This document shows, piece after piece, positions 62,222-64,000 of a stretch of 64,000 bases of DNA. The DNA comes from Azorhizobium sp965227945 (GTDB taxonomy: Bacteria; Pseudomonadota; Alphaproteobacteria; Rhizobiales; Xanthobacteraceae). The stretch lies in contig CBDDGQ010000006.1 in NCBI GenBank assembly GCA_965227945.1, positions 992,001 through 1,056,000 of the forward strand. The letters are read 5' to 3'. The notes under the pieces were generated by a model. It saw only the letters and a program-made list of their open reading frames with translations, had not been told where the DNA came from and did no database searches. The position numbers and the translations under genes were made by a program. Within the stretch, counting starts at the first letter, position 1, and every line of letters begins with the position of its first letter.

Positions 62222-63025
62222 TCAGGCGCCGGGGGTGCGGGCCTGGGTGAGATACTGAGGATTGGGCCGCATGTCGGTGGCGGTGGCCACCCGGTTGGAC
62301 ATGTTGAAGAAGCCGGTCACCGCCGCTGCATCCCAGATATCGCGATCGCTGAAGCCCACCGCGCGCAATGCCGCCCGGTCCGCTTCCTCCACCGCATGGG
62401 GGGTTTCGGTGAGCTTCACCGCGAAATCCAGCAGCGCGCGCTGGCGCGGATCGAGCCGGGCCGCGCGGTAATTCATCACGATCTGCTCCCCCAGCTCCGG
62501 CTGGCCGGAGAGGCTGCGCACCGCGGCCCCGTGGGCGGTGAGGCAATAATAGCAGCGGTTCACGGCGGAGACCGCTACCGCGATCATCTCCCGCTCCAGC
62601 TTGGACAGGCCGGAGGGCGCCAGCATCAGATCATTGTACATGGCGGCAAAGGCATTGAGCTTCGGCAGATCAAAGGCATAGGCCAGCAGAACATTGGGCA
62701 CATAGCCGATCTTCTCGACGCATTTGTCGAAATAGGCCTGGGTGGCGGCATCCAGCGGCGCCGGCGGCAGGTCCAGCGCGATCACCGGGGTGGCGGGCGG
62801 GGCCTTCCCCCGCTCGGTCTTCGGCGCGGCCGCCTTCGCGGCCCGTGCCCGCGACGCCGGAGCGGCACCCCCGCGGGCGGAAGAAGGAGCCGCCGCCTCG
62901 GCCAAGGTAGCTTGCAACCGCCCCGCCACTGCCTGTTTCTCAGGCGCGGCGCTTATCTTGGCAGACTTTTCAACGTCCTGGGCGGGCTTGCGCCGGCGCG
63001 CGGCGGGGATCATGTTCTTCGCCAT
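62222..63025 (-). CDS. CMD/peroxidase-related protein
   Basis: The 267-residue protein has an N-terminal Lys/Ala-rich disordered region (about 1-80), then the carboxymuconolactone-decarboxylase/AhpD-like fold: EREMIAVAVSAVNRCYYCLTAHGAAV with the CxxC-like CYYC and His, and WDAAAVTGFFNMSNRVATATD. Such proteins are often annotated as peroxidase-related. ATG at 63025 has GAGG before it; upstream ATGs at 63043 and 63142 extend the tail. It is divergent from the NAD-glutamate dehydrogenase, 115 bp apart. Confidence 0.82.
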   Translation of the reverse strand: MAKNMIPAARRRKPAQDVEKSAKISAAPEKQAVAGRLQATLAEAAAPSSARGGAAPASRARAAKAAAPKTERGKAPPATPVIALDLPPAPLDAATQAYFDKCVEKIGYVPNVLLAYAFDLPKLNAFAAMYNDLMLAPSGLSKLEREMIAVAVSAVNRCYYCLTAHGAAVRSLSGQPELGEQIVMNYRAARLDPRQRALLDFAVKLTETPHAVEEADRAALRAVGFSDRDIWDAAAVTGFFNMSNRVATATDMRPNPQYLTQARTPGA

Positions 63026-63140
63026 GGAGGGGGACCTCGTCATCCTTTCGTCGCGCCTTGGGGTCAGACCCAACGGCAGCTCGGCGCGCGCTCGAGCATC
63101 GCGCACATCGGCCCGGCCCGAAAGCCTCAGGAGAGACCTC

Positions 63141-64000
63141 ATGAATGTTCAAGGCTCCGACGCCTCCTTCGGAACGCAGGCGCGTCTGTCATTGGCGGTC
63201 AGCCTGTTGAAGGCCGACGCCGCCGGAGTCCCCGAGGCCTTCACCCGCCGCCTGTTCGGCGCCGCCGCCCCAGAGGACGTGGACACGCTCCTGCCCGAGG
63301 CCATCGCCGCCCTGGCGCGCTCCGCATGGGCGCACCTGACCGCCCACAAGGTGGGCGAGAGCGACGTCCACATCTCCACCCCCGCTTTGCCCGGCCATCC
63401 GGCCATCACGGTGATCGAGACGGTGAATGACGACATGTCGTTCCTGTTTGATTCCATCGCCGGCGAGCTGGCCGACCGCGGCATCGAACTGCGGCTGGCC
63501 GCCCATCCCATCTTCGCCGTCGATCGCAGCGGCGCGCTGAGCATCGAGCCCGACCTCGCGGTGGCCGCCGAGCGCGGGCTCAAGCGCGAGAGCCTGATCC
63601 ATCTGCATATTCCCGCCCTCGACGGCCCCGCCGCCGAGGCGGAACTGCGCGATGCTTTGGCCAAGGTGCTGGCGGACGTGCGCGCTGCCAATCGCGACTT
63701 CTTCGCCATGCGCAACCGCGTCTATGAGGTGTCCAAGGGCTATCGCCGCGAGCCCCGCCCCTATGCGGATGCCGAGCGCGAGGAGGCCGCCGATCTGGTG
63801 GAGTGGCTGGTCACCGACAATTTCATCTTCCTCGGCCTGCGCGCCTACGGGCTGACCGCCGACGGCGGGCTGGAGCCCTTGCCCGACACCGGCCTCGGCA
63901 TCCTGCGCGATCCCGAGGTGCACGAACTGCGCCTGGGTACGGAAGCGGTGGTCACGACGCCGGAGATCCGCCAGTTTCTCTCCGGTCCCTCGCCGCTCAT
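63141..64000 (+). CDS. NAD-specific glutamate dehydrogenase, large type (partial)
   Basis: The first 286 residues are visible and the frame runs off the right edge. It begins MNVQGSDASFG, then SLLKADAAG, VNDDMSFLFDSIAGELADRG, AAHPIFAVDR, and LVEWLVTDNFIFLGLRAY, which is the N-terminal ACT-like region of the about 1600-residue NAD-GDH family of proteobacteria. It converts glutamate to 2-oxoglutarate and ammonia. CAGGAGAG precedes the ATG at 63141. Confidence 0.9.
   Translation, partial: MNVQGSDASFGTQARLSLAVSLLKADAAGVPEAFTRRLFGAAAPEDVDTLLPEAIAALARSAWAHLTAHKVGESDVHISTPALPGHPAITVIETVNDDMSFLFDSIAGELADRGIELRLAAHPIFAVDRSGALSIEPDLAVAAERGLKRESLIHLHIPALDGPAAEAELRDALAKVLADVRAANRDFFAMRNRVYEVSKGYRREPRPYADAEREEAADLVEWLVTDNFIFLGLRAYGLTADGGLEPLPDTGLGILRDPEVHELRLGTEAVVTTPEIRQFLSGPSPL

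Overview
The window is high-GC DNA from an alphaproteobacterium, most likely a member of the Hyphomicrobiales near Xanthobacter or Azorhizobium. The evidence is the fixNOQP/fixGHIS-type cbb3 oxidase genes under a FixK/FNR box, the start of a very large NAD-dependent glutamate dehydrogenase, a phospholipid N-methyltransferase of the PmtA type, and many ABC and TRAP transporters. The genus is inferred, not shown. No rRNA, tRNA, CRISPR array, transposase or phage structural gene was found.

Layout. 1-1805: a partial Hsp70-like gene and an isolated ORF6N-domain gene with an operator-like palindrome. 1938-5310: ugpBAE glycerol-3-phosphate uptake genes without ugpC. 5476-14197: a nitrogen-scavenging operon that opens with a sigma-54 promoter and a guanidine-I (ykkC) riboswitch. 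It continues with an ABC transporter, two carboxyguanidine-deiminase-type subunits, a biotin-dependent guanidine/urea carboxylase, and a stand-alone C-terminal domain of allophanate hydrolase. 14227-16856: a LysR regulator divergent from a DoxX / DsrE-like / thioredoxin-like cassette. 17281-23302: a LacI regulator, a polar-amino-acid-type ABC importer and dgoK/dgoA, a probable sugar-acid pathway. 23410-34552: housekeeping and signalling genes (DUF4105, GNAT, GGDEF-EAL, SDR, M23 peptidase, pirin, two-component system, PmtA). 34647-38383: a TetR-controlled HlyD/ABC-2 exporter.

38442-47808: the complete high-affinity cytochrome oxidase region ccoNOQP-ccoGHIS, followed without a gap by an MFS gene carrying the MxxxM and HxxxM motifs of the CcoA copper importer. 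Electron-transfer subunits, assembly factors, copper-exporting ATPase and copper importer are thus contiguous.

47868-61368: an IclR-centred catabolic island. It has a fused TRAP permease and its binding protein on one side. On the other are a thiolase, an AMP-dependent acyl-CoA ligase, two tandem DUF296-like proteins, an SDR, and a five-gene branched-chain-type ABC transporter. The substrate is unknown. 61553-64000: a secreted orphan, a CMD/peroxidase-related protein, and the divergent start of the NAD-glutamate dehydrogenase gene.

Two intergenic spacers (3284-3470 and 6861-7047) carry a shared composite repeat with inverted ends. The most interesting system is the guanidine operon, because its terminal hydrolase is reduced to the non-amidase domain and its predicted control combines sigma-54 with a guanidine riboswitch.
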